Assembly (NCBI RefSeq): GCF_900104175.1
Contig: NZ_FNIX01000017.1
Location: 62,001-126,000, forward strand
Length of the DNA stretch: 64,000 nt
From: Lentzea jiangxiensis
GTDB taxonomy: Bacteria > Actinomycetota > Actinomycetes > Mycobacteriales > Pseudonocardiaceae
Direction: 5' to 3'
Shown: positions 1 to 10,106 of the stretch, piece by piece
Layout: every line of letters begins with the position of its first letter
Position numbering within the stretch: position 1 is the first letter of the stretch
Made by a program: the position numbers and the translations under genes
The notes under the pieces: generated by a model
Databases searched by the model: none
Seen by the model: the letters and a program-made list of their open reading frames with translations, nothing else
What the model was told of the DNA's origin: nothing

Positions 1-759
1 CGCGACCTCCAGCGCGAGTACGACGGACGAGGCGGTCACGCCGGACCCGCAGTAGGCACCGACAGCCGCCTCTCCCGTCACCCCGATCTCGGCGAACCGC
101 GCGGCCAGCTCGGCCGCGCCGAGCCACCGCCCGTCCGGACCGACGTGCCCGGTGCTGGGCGCGTTGAGCGCCCCCGGAACGTGCCCGGCCTTCGGGTCCA
201 CCGGCTCGGTCTCGCCCCGGTACCGGGGTGCCGCCCGCGCGTCGAGCAGAACACCGTCCCGAGCGAGGGCCGCCGCCCCGTCCGCGTCCAGCACGGGCAT
301 CTGCCCCGGCCGCACCACGACGTCTCCGGCCGCCTCGCCGGTCAGGGCCGGCGGCTCCTCCGCGGTCACCGGCAGCCCGGCGGCCTCCCACGCGGCGAAC
401 CCGCCGTCCAGCACCGCGACCTCGCCGTACCCGGACCACCGCAGCAACCACCACACCCGCGCGGCGACCGAACCGTCTCCCGCGTCGTACGCGACGACCC
501 GACCGCCCTCGCGCACGCCCGCACGCCGCAGCACCTCCTGCAGCGGTTCCGGATCCGGCAGCGGGTGGCGCCCACCCGCACCGGGCGGGGCGGACAGCTC
601 CATGTCGAGATCCACGTACACCGCACCGGGCACGTGGCTGACCTCGTAGTCTTGGCGTCCGGGTGGTCCGCCGAGACGCCACCGCACGTCCAGCACGACG
701 GTGGCCGGCTGCGCACGCAGCGCGTCGGCGAGGGCCTCAGGAGTGATCAAGGGATGCAC
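1..759 (-). CDS. Thiosulfate sulfurtransferase (tandem rhodanese), 3' end beyond window
   Basis: Two-domain rhodanese-type sulfurtransferase moving sulfane sulfur from thiosulfate or mercaptopyruvate to a thiol acceptor. The first domain starts with LITPEALADAL and VVLDVRW. The second reads VLLDARAAPRYRGE and GHVPGALNAPS and carries the active-site loop YCGSGVTAS, whose Cys is the persulfide carrier. The only start that fits is GTG at 759, because an in-frame TGA lies two codons upstream (GTG is preceded by GCC and TGA). 253 codons are visible, so only the last few dozen residues are cut off by the window edge. It is transcribed away from ideR across a 78-nt divergent gap. The family call is firm; the natural sulfur donor cannot be read from sequence. 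Confidence 0.9.
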   Translation of the reverse strand, partial: MHPLITPEALADALRAQPATVVLDVRWRLGGPPGRQDYEVSHVPGAVYVDLDMELSAPPGAGGRHPLPDPEPLQEVLRRAGVREGGRVVAYDAGDGSVAARVWWLLRWSGYGEVAVLDGGFAAWEAAGLPVTAEEPPALTGEAAGDVVVRPGQMPVLDADGAAALARDGVLLDARAAPRYRGETEPVDPKAGHVPGALNAPSTGHVGPDGRWLGAAELAARFAEIGVTGEAAVGAYCGSGVTASSVVLALEVA

Positions 760-837
760 GGCTCACATCCTGCACCCGCGCGGACACCTGTGTCCCCCGG
801 CACGACTACCATCGACACCATACGAAGGGGAGCGGGT

Positions 838-1529
838 GTGAACGACCTCATCGACACCACGGAGATGTACCTCCGCACGATCTACGAGCTCGAAGAAGAG
901 GGCGTCGTACCTCTGCGCGCCCGCATCGCCGAGCGTCTCGGCCAAAGTGGACCGACGGTGAGCCAGACCGTCGGCCGCATGGAGCGCGACGGCCTGGTCA
1001 TCGTGGCGGAGGACCGCCACCTCGAGCTCACCGAGCAGGGCCGCAACCTCGCGATCGCCGTCATGCGCAAGCATCGGCTCGCCGAGCGCCTCCTCGTGGA
1101 CATCATCGGGCTCGAGTGGGAGCACGTGCACAGCGAGGCGTGCCGCTGGGAGCACGTGATGAGCGAAGCGGTCGAACGCAAGCTCGTCAAGCTGCTCGGC
1201 AACCCGACCACCTCGCCCTACGGCAACCCGATCCCCGGACTCGACAAGCTGGGCGACGGCGAGCCGGCCCCGCCCGCCGAGGCGGACCTGGTGCGCGTGG
1301 ACGAGGTGGCCCGCCGCGGCGGTGGCCGCGTCGAGGTGCGCCGCATCGCCGAGCACGTCCAGCTCGACCCGGACCTCATGGCCGAGCTCAAGGAAGCCGG
1401 CGTCGTGCCCGGCGGCACCGTGGAGGTCGAGGCGCTCGCCGGCGCCAAGGTCGTCCAGGTGCGCGGCGGCAACGGCAACTCCGCTGAACTCGACCCCGCG
1501 GTCGCCCACGCCGTCCTGGTGCTCGCCCG

Positions 1530-1533
<4 letters not shown>
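838..1533 (+). CDS. ideR: Iron-dependent repressor IdeR (DtxR family)
   Basis: Fe(II)-activated repressor of iron uptake and siderophore genes. Order: N-terminal winged helix (residues 1-73), dimerisation domain (74-140), C-terminal SH3-like domain. All residues known to bind metal in mycobacterial IdeR are at the same numbers: Met10, His79, Glu83, His98, Cys102, Glu105, His106. The length of 231 aa is typical. The start is GTG at 838 behind GAAGGGG (824-830); longer versions of this frame upstream lack family similarity. Its TGA overlaps the GTG of galK (GTGA), so the two are translationally coupled. An ideR/dtxR gene next to galE is common in actinobacteria. I saw no obvious iron box upstream of it. 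Confidence 0.97.
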
Positions 1534-2705
<1,172 letters not shown>

Positions 2706-2741
2706 CAGAGAACGATCCTGACCAGGAATGCGAGGACTGTG

Positions 2742-3704
2742 GTGAAGCTGCTCGTCACGGGCGGGGCCGGATACGTCGGCAGTGTGTGCGCTGCCAGGCT
2801 GCTCGAAGCCGGGCACGAGGTGGTCGTCCTCGACGACCTCTCGACCGGCCACGAGGACGCCGTCCCCTCGGGAGCGCGCTTCATCCGGGGTGACATCGCC
2901 GAGGTCATCGGCGATGTCCTCGCAGAAGGGTTCGACGGCGTTCTGCACTTCGCGGCGAAGTCCCTGGTGGGCGAGTCCATGCAGGACCCCGGCAAGTACT
3001 GGACGGGCAACGTCCTGACGGCGGTCCGCCTGCTCGACGCCATGAAGGAACACGGCACGCCGAAGCTCGTCTTCTCCTCGACTGCCGCGACGTACGGCGA
3101 GCCGCGGGAGGTGCCGATCCCCGAGACCGCGCCGACCGCGCCGACCAACACCTACGGCGCCACCAAGCTGGCCATCGACCACGCGATCACGTCGTACGCC
3201 GCCGCGCACGGCCTGGCGGCGACCAGCCTGCGGTACTTCAACGTCGCCGGCGCCTACGGCAGCATCGGCGAGCGGCACGCGACCGAGACCCACCTCATCC
3301 CGCTGGTGCTCCAGGTCGCCCTCGGGCAGCGCGAGCACATCTCGATCTACGGCGAGGACTGGCCCACCGAGGACGGCACCTGCGTCCGGGACTACATCCA
3401 CGTCCTGGACCTCGCGGACGCCCACCTCCTCGCGCTCGAGAACGCCACCGCGGGCGAGCACCGGATCTACAACCTGGGCAACGGCACCGGCTTCTCCGTC
3501 AAGCAGGTCATCGACACCTGCCGCGAGGTCACCGGCCACCCGATCCCCGCCGTCGTCGCCCCCCGGCGCGCCGGCGATCCCGCCGTCCTGGTCGCCTCCG
3601 CGGAGCGGGCGCGCACCGAGCTCGGCTGGAAGCCCGAGCGCGCCGACATCACCGGCATCGTCCGCGACGCGTGGGAGTTCACCCGCGCCCGGCACGGAGC
3701 CTGA
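2742..3704 (+). CDS. galE: UDP-glucose 4-epimerase
   Basis: Extended short-chain dehydrogenase that interconverts UDP-galactose and UDP-glucose with bound NAD. The N-terminal Rossmann loop reads GGAGYVGS, and the catalytic pair is in YGATK (Tyr138, Lys142). The C-terminal substrate domain has the usual YGEDWPTEDGTCVRDYIHV block. Two tandem GTG codons (2739 and 2742) are possible starts. I chose 2742 because the GAGGA at 2732-2736 then has acceptable spacing. It forms an operon with galK and lies 6 nt before the downstream peptidase gene. About 320 aa, typical length. Confidence 0.95.
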   Translation: MKLLVTGGAGYVGSVCAARLLEAGHEVVVLDDLSTGHEDAVPSGARFIRGDIAEVIGDVLAEGFDGVLHFAAKSLVGESMQDPGKYWTGNVLTAVRLLDAMKEHGTPKLVFSSTAATYGEPREVPIPETAPTAPTNTYGATKLAIDHAITSYAAAHGLAATSLRYFNVAGAYGSIGERHATETHLIPLVLQVALGQREHISIYGEDWPTEDGTCVRDYIHVLDLADAHLLALENATAGEHRIYNLGNGTGFSVKQVIDTCREVTGHPIPAVVAPRRAGDPAVLVASAERARTELGWKPERADITGIVRDAWEFTRARHGA

Positions 3705-3710
3705 GCCGGG

Positions 3711-5708
3711 ATGACCGACTTCGCCTCCTTCGAGAGCTACAACGCCACCCCACGGCTCGCGTCGCTCGCGCTGTCCCCGGACGGCACCCGGCTCGTCACG
3801 GTCGTCTCCACGCTCGCCCCGGACGGCAAGACGTGGCAGGGCGCTCTCTGGGAGGTCGACCCCACCGGAGAGCGGGAGGCCGTCCGGCTCACCCGCTCCG
3901 CCAAGGGCGACTCCTCCCCCGTGTTCGCGCCGGACGGGTCGTTGTTGTTCCTGTCGGGCCGTCCGGACCCGCTCGCGAAGCCGGGCGAGTCCCAGGACAA
4001 GAAGGCGCTGTGGCGTCTTCCCGTCCACGGCGAGGCCGCCGAGGTGCTGCGGCCGGGCGGCGGCGTCGGTCAGGTGCGGGCCGCCGGCGAGACGGTGCTG
4101 TTCACGTCGTCGGCGCACCGCTTCACGGAGTTCGGTGACGAGGACGACGCCAAGCGCAAGGCACGCGAGGACGCCGGGGTGACGGCGATCCTGCACGAGT
4201 CGTACCCGATCCGGTACTGGGACGCGGACCTCGGTCCCACCTACCCACGCCTGTTCGCGGCTCCTCTCGCGGACGCCGGCACCGTCACCGCTCTCAGCGA
4301 AGACGCCGAAAGCAGGCTCAGCGACGAGGACGTTGAGCTGAGCCCAGACGGGAAGTGGGCCGTTTTCGGCCACGACGTCGACGTCAGCCCCTCCTACGGT
4401 CGCCGGACCGAACTGCGGGTCGTCGCCACCCGCGGTGGCGCGCCGCGGACCATCGCCTCCGAAGAGGGTTTCTCCTTCGGTGGCGCGACGTTCACGCCCG
4501 ACTCGGCCGCCGTGATCGCGATCCGGTACCGCGAGTCCACTCCGGACTCCCCACACCGGCGCGACCTCGTGCGCATCGACCTGGCGGAGGGCTCGATCAC
4601 GCCACTGGCGCCCGGTTTCCAGGAGGAGCCGGACCACCCGGTGGTGAGCCCGGACGGGTCGGCGGTGTTCTTCACCGCGAGCCACCTCGGGCACCAGCCG
4701 GTCTGGCGGCTCGATCTCGCGACCGGCGAGGTCACCAAGCTGACGGTGACCGGTTACTACAGCGATCTGGTGGTGAGCCCGGACAGCAAGACGCTGTACG
4801 CGTTGCGCAACTCGGTCGACCACCCGCCACAGCCCGTGCGGTTCGCTTGCGAGGGAACCGACCAGAACCCGGAACGGCTGCGCGCGCCCGGTGCCCTCGC
4901 GTCGGTGCCCGGCACGCTCACCGAGATCTCCACGGTCGTCGCCGACGGCAGGACCGTCCGCTCCTGGCTGGTGCTGCCCGAGGATGCCTCCGCCGACTCC
5001 CCCGCCCCGCTCCTGCTGTGGGTCCACGGCGGCCCGGTCATGAGCTGGAACGGCTGGACCTGGCGCTGGAACCCGTGGCTCATGGCCGCTCGCGGCTACG
5101 CCGTCCTGCTGCCCGACCCCGCCCTCTCGACCGGGTACGGGCCGGACTTCATCAAGGCCGGCTGGGGCCGCTGGGGCGCCGAGCCCTACACCGACCTGAT
5201 GGCCATCACGGACGTCGCGGTCGAGCGAGCCGACATCGACGCCTCCCGGACCGCCGCCATGGGCGGGTCGTTCGGCGGTTACATGGTCAACTGGATCGCC
5301 ACCCAGACCGACCGGTTCCGGGCGATCGTCACCCACGCGTCCCTCTGGCACCTCGACGCGTTCTCCGGCGGCACCGACAGCTCCTACTTCTGGATGCGGG
5401 AGATGGGCGACCCCCTCACCCACCCGGAGCGGATCCAGGCCAACTCCCCGCACCTGCGGGTCGCCGACATCAAGACCCCGATGCTCGTCATCCACGGGGA
5501 CAAGGACTACCGGGTTCCGATCGGTGAGGGGCACCGGCTGTACTTCGACCTCGTCCGCCACGGGGTGACCGCGAAGTACCTCTACTACCCAACCGAAAAC
5601 CACTGGATCCTCACCCCCGGCAACTCTCGGGTCTGGTACGAGACGGTGTGGGCGTTCCTGGCCGAGCACGTGCTGGATCAGGGCTGGGAGCGACCCGAAC
5701 TGCTCTGA
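3711..5708 (+). CDS. S9 family (prolyl oligopeptidase-type) peptidase
   Basis: Cytoplasmic serine peptidase of the dipeptidyl/acylaminoacyl-peptidase group. Residues 1 to about 400 form a WD40-like beta-propeller with repeated SPDG blades. Residues 420-665 form the alpha/beta hydrolase. The catalytic triad is visible: Ser520 in GGSFGGY, Asp599 in HGDKDYRVP, His631 in ENHWI. The oxyanion region WVHGGPVMSW precedes them. There is no signal peptide. It starts 6 nt after galE, so probably shares its transcript. Its last 31 nt overlap the convergent DUF4192 gene. Substrate unknown; likely oligopeptide turnover. Confidence 0.92.
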   Translation: MTDFASFESYNATPRLASLALSPDGTRLVTVVSTLAPDGKTWQGALWEVDPTGEREAVRLTRSAKGDSSPVFAPDGSLLFLSGRPDPLAKPGESQDKKALWRLPVHGEAAEVLRPGGGVGQVRAAGETVLFTSSAHRFTEFGDEDDAKRKAREDAGVTAILHESYPIRYWDADLGPTYPRLFAAPLADAGTVTALSEDAESRLSDEDVELSPDGKWAVFGHDVDVSPSYGRRTELRVVATRGGAPRTIASEEGFSFGGATFTPDSAAVIAIRYRESTPDSPHRRDLVRIDLAEGSITPLAPGFQEEPDHPVVSPDGSAVFFTASHLGHQPVWRLDLATGEVTKLTVTGYYSDLVVSPDSKTLYALRNSVDHPPQPVRFACEGTDQNPERLRAPGALASVPGTLTEISTVVADGRTVRSWLVLPEDASADSPAPLLLWVHGGPVMSWNGWTWRWNPWLMAARGYAVLLPDPALSTGYGPDFIKAGWGRWGAEPYTDLMAITDVAVERADIDASRTAAMGGSFGGYMVNWIATQTDRFRAIVTHASLWHLDAFSGGTDSSYFWMREMGDPLTHPERIQANSPHLRVADIKTPMLVIHGDKDYRVPIGEGHRLYFDLVRHGVTAKYLYYPTENHWILTPGNSRVWYETVWAFLAEHVLDQGWERPELL

Positions 5709-6721
5709 GCGAGCAACTGGCGGGCGCTGTCCATGTACCTCACGGCCAGCGCCCGCATCTCCGCGGGCGGGATCGCGGCGCTGACGGCGGCCCTGATGAG
5801 CTTGCTCAACGAATGACCGGGGCAGGCCTCATCGGCCACGTCGAGGGCGACGGACGCGATTCCGCCGTCGCCGCGCTGGTAGGCGTAGAACGCGAGCAGG
5901 CACGCGGCCTCCGCACGTTCCGGCGCCGGACAGGCTCTGGTGAGCTCGAGCCACAGGCGTTCGGCGAGACGGGACCTGGCCTGGGCGGCGAAGCCCAGGC
6001 TCGCGTCCCGGACGTCGGGCATCGCCAGGGCCCGTGCCAGTGCGACGACCTCGTCGTCCCGCAACGGACCCTTGCGGTTCTCCACCGCGGCGATCGCGTC
6101 GCTCACGCGGCGCAGCTCGGTGCCGGGATCGGGTTCGGCCGAGTTCGTCATGAGCTCGTCGAGCATCGCGGACCTGCGCTCCACCGCGTCGGGTGGGTCA
6201 AGCGCGAGGATCGCCGCCATCGCGGCACGCGACTCGAACGTCACGTTGCCCTCGTGGGCCGACGCGGCGGCGACCGGGGACAGCCGGGGGTCCGGCAGCG
6301 TGCCGTGGCAGTCGATGTCGAGGTAGCAGAGCCATTTCGCGTCCTTCTGGCACGACGGCAACCAGACGGCTTCGACGACGTCGATGCCCACGCCACCCAG
6401 CCCGTGTCTGAGGGCAGTGACCAGCGGTTCGTGAGGTAGTTCCTCGGGCATGTGCTCTGTCGGCGGACACACGACCACGATGATCACTTCTGTCGCGCCT
6501 TGGTCGAGCAGCGGCCCTTCCAGCTGGGCCGCCAGGAAGCCCCTATGTCGCGGGCGTGGCAGGTCGACGCGCATGGTCATGCTGACCAGGTCGTCCTTCA
6601 GCACCAGCACGACGAGCGAGTCGGACGGGTGGAAACCCATCAGGTGCGGGATCGCGGCGTAGAGGTCGCCAGCATCGCGGACCCGGATCGGTTTCGGGAG
6701 GGTTGTGGGCATGGGGCTCAC
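5678..6721 (-). CDS. DUF4192 domain protein
   Basis: Actinobacterial protein of unknown function recognised by the N-terminal DUF4192 signature: IRVRDAGDLYAAIPHLMGF followed by HPSDSLVVLVL. About 347 aa, soluble, with no membrane segment or signal peptide. The C-terminal third is alpha-helical and Ala-rich (ACLLAFYAYQRGDGGIA). Start is GTG at 6721 or ATG at 6712; neither has a strong ribosome site. The 3' end overlaps the convergent S9 peptidase gene. The gene often lies near ideR/sigB in actinobacteria, as here. Two DnaA-box-like sequences lie just upstream (6766-6792). No function is inferred. Confidence 0.85.
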   Translation of the reverse strand: MSPMPTTLPKPIRVRDAGDLYAAIPHLMGFHPSDSLVVLVLKDDLVSMTMRVDLPRPRHRGFLAAQLEGPLLDQGATEVIIVVVCPPTEHMPEELPHEPLVTALRHGLGGVGIDVVEAVWLPSCQKDAKWLCYLDIDCHGTLPDPRLSPVAAASAHEGNVTFESRAAMAAILALDPPDAVERRSAMLDELMTNSAEPDPGTELRRVSDAIAAVENRKGPLRDDEVVALARALAMPDVRDASLGFAAQARSRLAERLWLELTRACPAPERAEAACLLAFYAYQRGDGGIASVALDVADEACPGHSLSKLIRAAVSAAIPPAEMRALAVRYMDSARQLLAQSSSGRSQP

Positions 6722-6765
6722 TGTGGCGGAGCGGGCCGGGTGGTGAGCCGGGGTGGACGCCAGGT

Positions 6766-6792
6766 TGTGGACAACTCAGCGGTTGTGGACAG
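6766..6792. promoter_or_regulatory. Two DnaA-box-like sites upstream of the DUF4192 gene
   Basis: TGTGGACAA (6766-6774) is the exact reverse complement of the actinobacterial DnaA box TTGTCCACA. TGTGGACAG (6784-6792) differs by one base. Both lie in the same orientation, 18 bp apart, within a repeated GGTTGTGGACA unit. They are about 45-70 nt upstream of the DUF4192 start. No dnaA or dnaN is in the window, so this is not oriC; a DnaA-responsive promoter is possible. Confidence 0.5.
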
Positions 6793-6844
6793 GTCGAGAT
6801 CTTGGACCGCCCTGGAGCGGGGTTCTGTCAGGGGTGGGTGCTAG

Positions 6845-6883
6845 GTTGCCGTGCCCCGGTCCCGTCGACCGGAGCACGGCAAC
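6845..6883 (-). terminator. Stem-loop terminator after the S15 peptidase gene
   Basis: A perfect 10-bp outer stem (6845-6854 with 6874-6883, GTTGCCGTGC/GCACGGCAAC) encloses an inner CCGGTC/GACCGG stem. It starts 4 nt beyond the stop of the minus-strand peptidase gene. There is no long T run, as is usual in high-GC actinomycetes. Confidence 0.7.
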
Positions 6884-6886
6884 ACC

Positions 6887-8686
6887 TCAGAACGCCTCGA
6901 ACACCGAGCGCCAGCCGCCGACGACCGGCAGCTCCACCGACGTCCGGGCGAGGTCGAGCGACAGTCCGGCGCCCGGCTTCGGGCGCAGCGTGTAGTCGTA
7001 GTCGCTGGAGATCACCACGAACTCGAGCCGGTGACCGGCCTGCAGGACGTAGTCGTCCGGCACGATCGGCACCTCGACGTCGTAGAACTTGCCGGGCTTG
7101 ATCGGCGACGTCCTGTCCGGCCGTTCCCTGTTCTGCGGGTCGGTCGAACCGCGGGTGATGACGTGCGACGTGCCGTCCGGACGGCGGTCGACCAGCAGCG
7201 TCGTCACGTTGGCCGCGGGCCGGTCGAACGCGAGACGCAGGTTCGCGGTCGACTTGCCGGACAGCCGCACCGGCTTCTGCGCCGGCTCCGAGGTGTAGGA
7301 CAGCCGGTTCGGCGAGGTCGCCTGGTCGATCAACGACTCGGCGGTCTTCGTCGCGTCGTCGGTCAGCTTCTCCACGCCGCGGCCGGGCAGGACACCGAGG
7401 CCGCCCTTGGTGGATCCGCCCGCGGACAGGCGCAGCCGCACGTCGGACGTGCCGGGGGCCGGCCAGTCCTTCTCGTCGACCCACGTCTTGTCCTCGCGCT
7501 GGATCGTCGCCTTCGGCTCCTTGTCGATGCCGTTGCGGTGACCCCACAGGTACTGGGTGAACCAGCGGTTCAGCGTGCGCCGCCACTCGGCCGAACGGAG
7601 CGTGTCGGCGTCCGTGTGCCCGGACTGGTGCAGCCAGATCTTGTGCGGCGCGCCGACCTTCTTCAACGCCGAGTACCACTGCTCGACGTGCGTCATCTTG
7701 ACGTTCCAGTCGTTGAGCCCGTGCACCGCGAGAACGGCCGCGCGGACCTTGCGGACGTCGTTGAGGTAGTTCCGCTTGTCCCAGAACCGGCTGTAGTCAC
7801 CGGTGATCCGGTCCTGGTCCTGGGCGATCTCGGCGATGATCGGCTTGCAGATCTCCCGGTCGGCACGCGTGTAGACGTATTCGGCCAGCACGTCGGCGTC
7901 CTCGCCCTGGAAGGTGCCGGGTGCGACGACGGCGCCGTCCGCGCGGTAGTAGTCGTACCAGCTGGAGATCGCGGCGATCGGCACGATGGCCTCGAGGCCG
8001 CGGACGCCGGTGGAGGCGACGGCGTTGGGCAGCGTTCCGTTGTAGGAGACGCCCATCATGCCGGTTTTGCCGGTCGACCAGGTGGCCTTGATGGCCTCGC
8101 CCGTGGCGGTCCGCGCTGTCGCACGGCCGTTGAGCCAGTCGACGACGACACGAGCGCCGATCGTCTCGTTGACGTCACCCGTCGTCGGGCAACCCGTCGA
8201 CTTGCCGGTGCCGAGGGACTCGGCGTAGACGACCGCGTACCCGCGGGCGATGAAGTAGGCCTCGTAGCGGCCGGAGGTGATCGGGTTGGGGCCGAGGGCG
8301 GCGGTGATGCGTTCGTCGGAGTTGGCCTTGAGCAGGCGGCCGTTGCGCTTGTCGGGCACGTACAGCTCGACGTCGACGTTGTGGTTGGCGACGTCGTTGC
8401 CGCCCGAGAAGTACGGGCTGACCATGTAGACGACCGGGACCTTGAGGCCGCGTTCGGTGGCGCGTGGCCGGACGACCTCGGTGTAGACCTCGTCGTCCTT
8501 GCCGTCGCGGTCGCTGTCGACCGGGGCGCGGACCCAGAGGCTCTCCTTCACCACGTCTTTCGGGTCGAAGACGGGCTGGGCCTCGCCGTCCTGGAAAACG
8601 GGCCCTTCGGCGGCTTGAGCGGTGACGGGCAGGAATGGCAGAACGAGCACCGCGGTCAGCAGTGCGACTCTTCGTGCGCCCCTCAC
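6887..8686 (-). CDS. Secreted Xaa-Pro dipeptidyl-peptidase (S15, CocE/NonD hydrolase)
   Basis: Exported alpha/beta hydrolase that releases Xaa-Pro dipeptides from peptide N-termini (S15 family); other CocE-type esterases share the fold. The start is GTG at 8686: it has a GGGGGTG ribosome site and gives a proper signal peptide (RGARRVALLTAVLVLPFL, cleavage near AQA). Ser214 sits in GVSYNGT, the family nucleophile motif. Asp is likely in the NDWNVKMTH segment and His in HQSGHTDAD. A C-terminal PepX_C beta-sandwich follows (GHRLEFVVISSDYDYTLRP). 599 aa. Divergent from the adenosine deaminase gene; a hairpin follows its stop. Confidence 0.85.
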   Translation of the reverse strand: MRGARRVALLTAVLVLPFLPVTAQAAEGPVFQDGEAQPVFDPKDVVKESLWVRAPVDSDRDGKDDEVYTEVVRPRATERGLKVPVVYMVSPYFSGGNDVANHNVDVELYVPDKRNGRLLKANSDERITAALGPNPITSGRYEAYFIARGYAVVYAESLGTGKSTGCPTTGDVNETIGARVVVDWLNGRATARTATGEAIKATWSTGKTGMMGVSYNGTLPNAVASTGVRGLEAIVPIAAISSWYDYYRADGAVVAPGTFQGEDADVLAEYVYTRADREICKPIIAEIAQDQDRITGDYSRFWDKRNYLNDVRKVRAAVLAVHGLNDWNVKMTHVEQWYSALKKVGAPHKIWLHQSGHTDADTLRSAEWRRTLNRWFTQYLWGHRNGIDKEPKATIQREDKTWVDEKDWPAPGTSDVRLRLSAGGSTKGGLGVLPGRGVEKLTDDATKTAESLIDQATSPNRLSYTSEPAQKPVRLSGKSTANLRLAFDRPAANVTTLLVDRRPDGTSHVITRGSTDPQNRERPDRTSPIKPGKFYDVEVPIVPDDYVLQAGHRLEFVVISSDYDYTLRPKPGAGLSLDLARTSVELPVVGGWRSVFEAF

Positions 8687-8793
8687 GAGGCACCCCCAAT
8701 GCGGAAGCCAGAGACAGGGATCGCCCTGCACCCTCTCCTTTGACTGCAAGACATGTCACCCGTCGATCGGCTCTTGACCTGAGAGCATGGACC

Positions 8794-9795
8794 GTGCACA
8801 TTTCCGACTTCGTCCACGCGCTGCCGAAGGCCGAGCTGCACGTCCACCTCGTGGGCGCGGCTTCCGTCGACACGGTCCTCGCGCTCGCCCGCAACCACCC
8901 CGGCGGGCGAGTGCCGACCGACGAGACCGAGCTGCGGAAGTTCTACGAGTTCACGGACTTCCGGCACTTCATCAACGTCTACGGCATCGTCAACGACCTC
9001 GTCACCACGGGCGAGGACGTCCGCACTCTCGTCGTCGGATACGCGCGTGACGCGGCACGGACCAACATCCGATATGCGGAGCTGACGATCAGCGCGACCA
9101 GCCACCTGCGAGCCGGCATCGCGCCCGACGAGCTCGTCGAGGCGTTGCGCGCGGGACGCGACGAAGCGCTCGCCGTGCACGGCGTGACGTTGCAGTGGAT
9201 CTTCGACGTTCCCGGTGTCTGGGATCGCGACTGGGGCATGACGAGTGCGCGGTTCGCCACCGGACACCGGCCGGAGGGACTGGTCGGCTTCGGGCTCGGC
9301 GGGTTCGAGTCGGACTCACCGAGGGCGAACTTCCGCGAGGCGTTCGCGATGGCGCGCGACGCCGGGCTGCACATGGTGCCGCACGCCGGTGAGACGACGC
9401 CGCCCAGCGAGATCTGGGCCGCTCTGCACGATCTGCGGGCCGAACGGATCGGGCACGGCGTCAGCGCGGTGCAGGATCCCGACCTGCTGCGGCACCTCGC
9501 CGACGCAGGCGTCGTCGTCGAGGTGTGCCCGACGTCGAACCTCCGCACCGGCGCGGTGCGCTCGTTCGACGAGCACCACCTGCCGCGCCTCCTGGAGGCG
9601 GGCGTCCCGGTGACGATCAGCACCGACGACCCCGGCATGTTCCACACCGACCTCGACCGCGAGTACCTGCTGTGCCACGAGCGTTTCGGGTTCGGCCGGG
9701 ACGAGCTCGCGGACCTCGCCCGTGCCGCCGTGCGGGCGTCCTACGCACCGGCCGAGCTGAAGGACCGGATGTTGAAGGAGATCGACGCGGTATGA
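8794..9795 (+). CDS. add: Adenosine deaminase family protein
   Basis: Zinc amidohydrolase that deaminates adenosine (or an adenine derivative) to inosine in purine salvage. Metal ligands are in ELHVHL (His16, His18); the catalytic Glu is in HAGE; further ligands and catalytic residues are in GHG and STDDPGMF. The start is GTG at 8794, giving 333 aa beginning HISDFVHALPKAELHVHL, the normal family N-terminus. The ribosome site is weak (GAGAG). The stop overlaps the ATG of cutA (ATGA), so the two genes are coupled. Whether the substrate is adenosine or a relative such as 6-aminodeoxyfutalosine is uncertain. Confidence 0.88.
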   Translation: MHISDFVHALPKAELHVHLVGAASVDTVLALARNHPGGRVPTDETELRKFYEFTDFRHFINVYGIVNDLVTTGEDVRTLVVGYARDAARTNIRYAELTISATSHLRAGIAPDELVEALRAGRDEALAVHGVTLQWIFDVPGVWDRDWGMTSARFATGHRPEGLVGFGLGGFESDSPRANFREAFAMARDAGLHMVPHAGETTPPSEIWAALHDLRAERIGHGVSAVQDPDLLRHLADAGVVVEVCPTSNLRTGAVRSFDEHHLPRLLEAGVPVTISTDDPGMFHTDLDREYLLCHERFGFGRDELADLARAAVRASYAPAELKDRMLKEIDAV

Positions 9796-10106
9796 GTGGT
9801 GCGAACGTGGTGACGACGACCGTCGACTCGCCGGAGGCCGCCGAGTCGCTGGCGAAGGGGATCGTCGAGGCGAGGCTGGGCGCGTGCGTGCAGATCGTGC
9901 CCATCCGCAGCGTCTACCGGTGGGACGGCGAGGTGCGCGTCGACGCGGAGTGGCAGTGCGTCGTGAAGACGTCTTCCGTCCGCGTCGACGACCTCGTCGC
10001 GCACATCAAGGCGCATCACAGCTACGACGTCCCTGAGGTCGTCGTCACCCCCGTGGTCGGGGGCAACGACGACTACCTCGCGTGGATCTCAGAGGAGACC
10101 TCGTAG
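9792..10106 (+). CDS. cutA: CutA divalent-cation tolerance protein
   Basis: Small trimeric protein of the CutA1 family, linked to divalent-metal tolerance though its molecular role is unsettled. Family hallmarks are the N-terminal TTVDSPEAAESLAKGIVEARLGA-type segment, CVQI, SVYRWDGEV (the conserved YxWxGxx block) and the C-terminal YDVPEVVVTPV. 104 aa, the usual length. Its ATG overlaps the adenosine deaminase stop by four bases. The last 18 nt overlap the convergent HelD-like gene. Confidence 0.93.
   Translation: MSGANVVTTTVDSPEAAESLAKGIVEARLGACVQIVPIRSVYRWDGEVRVDAEWQCVVKTSSVRVDDLVAHIKAHHSYDVPEVVVTPVVGGNDDYLAWISEETS

Noticed and set aside
6766..6792. Replication origin
   Set aside because: Only two DnaA-box-like sites and no dnaA, dnaN or gyrase genes nearby.
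8808..8818. GACTTCGTCCA resembling the core of the 32-nt repeat
   Set aside because: Inside the adenosine deaminase N-terminus and the flanks do not match; chance similarity.
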